Source: an uncultured Gemmatimonadota bacterium (lineage in GTDB: Bacteria; Gemmatimonadota; Gemmatimonadetes; Gemmatimonadales; GWC2-71-9). Taken from it: 16,811 bases of DNA. The number at the start of each line of letters is the position of its first letter. Positions within the stretch are counted from its first letter, which is position 1. A program made the translations under genes and the position numbers. The stretch spans positions 1 through 16,811 of the forward strand of contig CAMLHP010000034.1 of assembly GCA_946479805.1 (NCBI GenBank), given 5' to 3'. Shown in pieces: positions 15,744 to 16,811 of this stretch. The notes beneath the pieces were generated by a model. That model was not told where the DNA came from and searched no databases. It worked only from the letters and a program-made list of their open reading frames with translations.

Positions 15744-16769
15744 TCACTTGTCGAATATCGCGAGGTTGCTGGAATGCCCGGGGTTCACCTTGGCCTTGGG
15801 ATTGACGTAGTGCACCGCGTTGTTGACCGCGATGCATGCTTCCGAGGCGCCCACGGCAATCAATTTGAGCTTCCCCGGGTATGACGTGATGTCCCCCGCG
15901 GCGTAGATCCCCGGCACGTTGGTCTGCATCTCGGAGTTGACCTTGATGTCGGCCTTGTCGGTGTCGAGCCCCCATTCGTTGATTGCGCCGAGGTTGGAGT
16001 GGAAGCCCAGCTGCGGAAGCACTATCTCCATGGGCAGCCGGATGACTTCCTTCGTTTTGGTGTTGACCAGCGTCACCGCCTCGATCGACTCCTTGCCGTG
16101 GATCTCGCCCACCTCGGTGAATACCCGCACCTCGCATGCGCCCCGCTCGGCGTGTTCCATCACCTGCTTCACCGTCGCCTCGTGGGCCCGGAACTGGTCC
16201 CGCCGATGGACCAGCGTGATGCTCTGCGCGATGCCCATGAGGTTCAGGGTCCAGTCCAGCGCCGAGTCGCCCCCTCCCACAATCAGGACCCGCCGCCCGC
16301 TGAAGAGCTTGGGATCGAGCACCTTGTCGTAGAGCCCCCTCCCCTCCCATGACTCGGCTGCCTCAACCGGCAGTTTCCTCGGCTCGAACGCACCTATGCC
16401 GGCGGCAATGAGCACCGTCCTGCTGGGATAGTCTCCGCCGCTGGTCTCGAGCACGAAGTGGCCGATGCCACCGTCAGGGTCCTCGACCCGGGTGAGCCCG
16501 GTGACTGTCTCGCCCAGCCGCACCTCGCAGCCGAACTGGAGCGCCTGAGCCGACATGTCGCGCACCAGGTCCTTGGCCAGCACCTTGGGAAAACCCGCCA
16601 CGTCGTAGATGTATTTCTCGGGATAAAGCGCCATCAACTGGCCGCCCAGCGCCGGCAGCGCATCGACTATCCGCGCGCTGGCACCCCGCATTCCCGCGTA
16701 GAAGGCGCCGAACAAGCCGGTGGGGCCGCCGCCAATGATCGTGATGTCGGTGATTGGATGGGTCTTCAC
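15744..16769 (-). CDS. Ferredoxin/flavodoxin-NADP+ reductase, thioredoxin-reductase-like type
   Basis: A cytoplasmic FAD enzyme of 341 residues that passes electrons between NADPH and ferredoxin or flavodoxin. The FAD-binding motif GGGPTG is at 13-18, the NAD(P) motif GGGDSALDW at 165-173, and HRRD at 188-191, whose Arg pair fits NADPH preference. A second FAD contact, YAAGDI, is near 290. The CxxC redox pair of true thioredoxin reductases is absent, which with the C-terminal extension (PGHSSNLAIF) fits the YumC-like ferredoxin reductases of Bacillus and green sulfur bacteria. The start is a GTG at 16769, with no upstream ribosome binding site. A -10 box sits just ahead of it. It is transcribed toward dacB and appears to be a single gene in this window. 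Confidence 0.93.
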   Translation of the reverse strand: MKTHPITDITIIGGGPTGLFGAFYAGMRGASARIVDALPALGGQLMALYPEKYIYDVAGFPKVLAKDLVRDMSAQALQFGCEVRLGETVTGLTRVEDPDGGIGHFVLETSGGDYPSRTVLIAAGIGAFEPRKLPVEAAESWEGRGLYDKVLDPKLFSGRRVLIVGGGDSALDWTLNLMGIAQSITLVHRRDQFRAHEATVKQVMEHAERGACEVRVFTEVGEIHGKESIEAVTLVNTKTKEVIRLPMEIVLPQLGFHSNLGAINEWGLDTDKADIKVNSEMQTNVPGIYAAGDITSYPGKLKLIAVGASEACIAVNNAVHYVNPKAKVNPGHSSNLAIFDK

Positions 16770-16776
16770 AAGTGAG

Positions 16777-16782
16777 AATATA
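16777..16782 (-). promoter_or_regulatory. -10 box of the reductase gene, probably leaderless
   Basis: TATATT on the minus strand matches the -10 consensus at five of six positions and stands out in GC-rich sequence. Only 7 bases separate it from the GTG at 16769, which would put the transcription start at or next to the start codon. No good -35 is seen at the expected distance, and no Shine-Dalgarno sequence is present, both consistent with a leaderless mRNA. Confidence 0.5.
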
Positions 16783-16811
16783 ATCGGCGCTCAAAGACTC
16801 CCGGCGGACGC

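Noticed and set aside
1..16811. CRISPR arrays, tRNA or rRNA genes, insertion sequences, phage genes or defence systems
   Set aside because: No spaced direct repeats, conserved RNA gene signatures, transposase or integrase motifs, or terminal inverted repeats were seen. Almost all bases are taken up by the housekeeping and envelope genes listed.

Overview
The window is GC-rich, densely coded bacterial chromosome with no mobile elements, RNA genes or CRISPR. GC-biased codon use is uniform throughout. An Omp85/TamB pair, a lipoprotein solute-binding protein and a periplasmic PBP4 point to a diderm. The overall gene repertoire and style resemble Gemmatimonadota, but this is an impression and not a computed placement.

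Layout. From 1 to 11690 everything lies on the minus strand and reads right to left: tamA (Omp85), tamB, a diacylglycerol-kinase-family lipid kinase, a sigma-54 type response regulator, a 68-residue zinc-ribbon protein, a cytoplasmic-type NlpC/P60 peptidase with an SH3 domain, a HAD phosphatase, a 249-residue tail-anchored protein of unknown function, and acpS, which runs off the left edge. tamA, tamB and the kinase are separated by only 4-5 bases. The regulator and the zinc-ribbon gene are 7 bases apart. The last five genes are joined by four consecutive 4-base stop/start overlaps. The only real gap in this run is 78 bases between the kinase and the regulator, and it is largely filled by a degenerate 7-base tandem repeat.

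A compact divergent promoter region (about 11691-11800) separates this run from a plus-strand unit: a dipeptide-type solute-binding lipoprotein, one DppB-type permease (GTGA overlap) and a D-Ala-D-Ala carboxypeptidase of the PBP4/DacB class that overlaps the permease end. No DppC permease or ATPase follows. A minus-strand thioredoxin-reductase-like ferredoxin/flavodoxin-NADP reductase converges on dacB. A strong -10 box sits 7 bases before its GTG, suggesting a leaderless mRNA.

Functionally the window is about the cell envelope: outer-membrane assembly or lipid transport (TamA/TamB), phospholipid or lipid phosphorylation (kinase), fatty-acid synthesis priming (AcpS), and cutting, uptake and cytoplasmic recycling of peptidoglycan peptides (DacB, the Dpp-like transporter, the NlpC/P60 enzyme). 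I did not find a clearly new system. The best leads are the unknown tail-anchored protein and zinc-ribbon protein embedded in the coupled chain, the incomplete transporter joined to dacB, the variant sigma-54-contact loop of the regulator, and the heptamer array.
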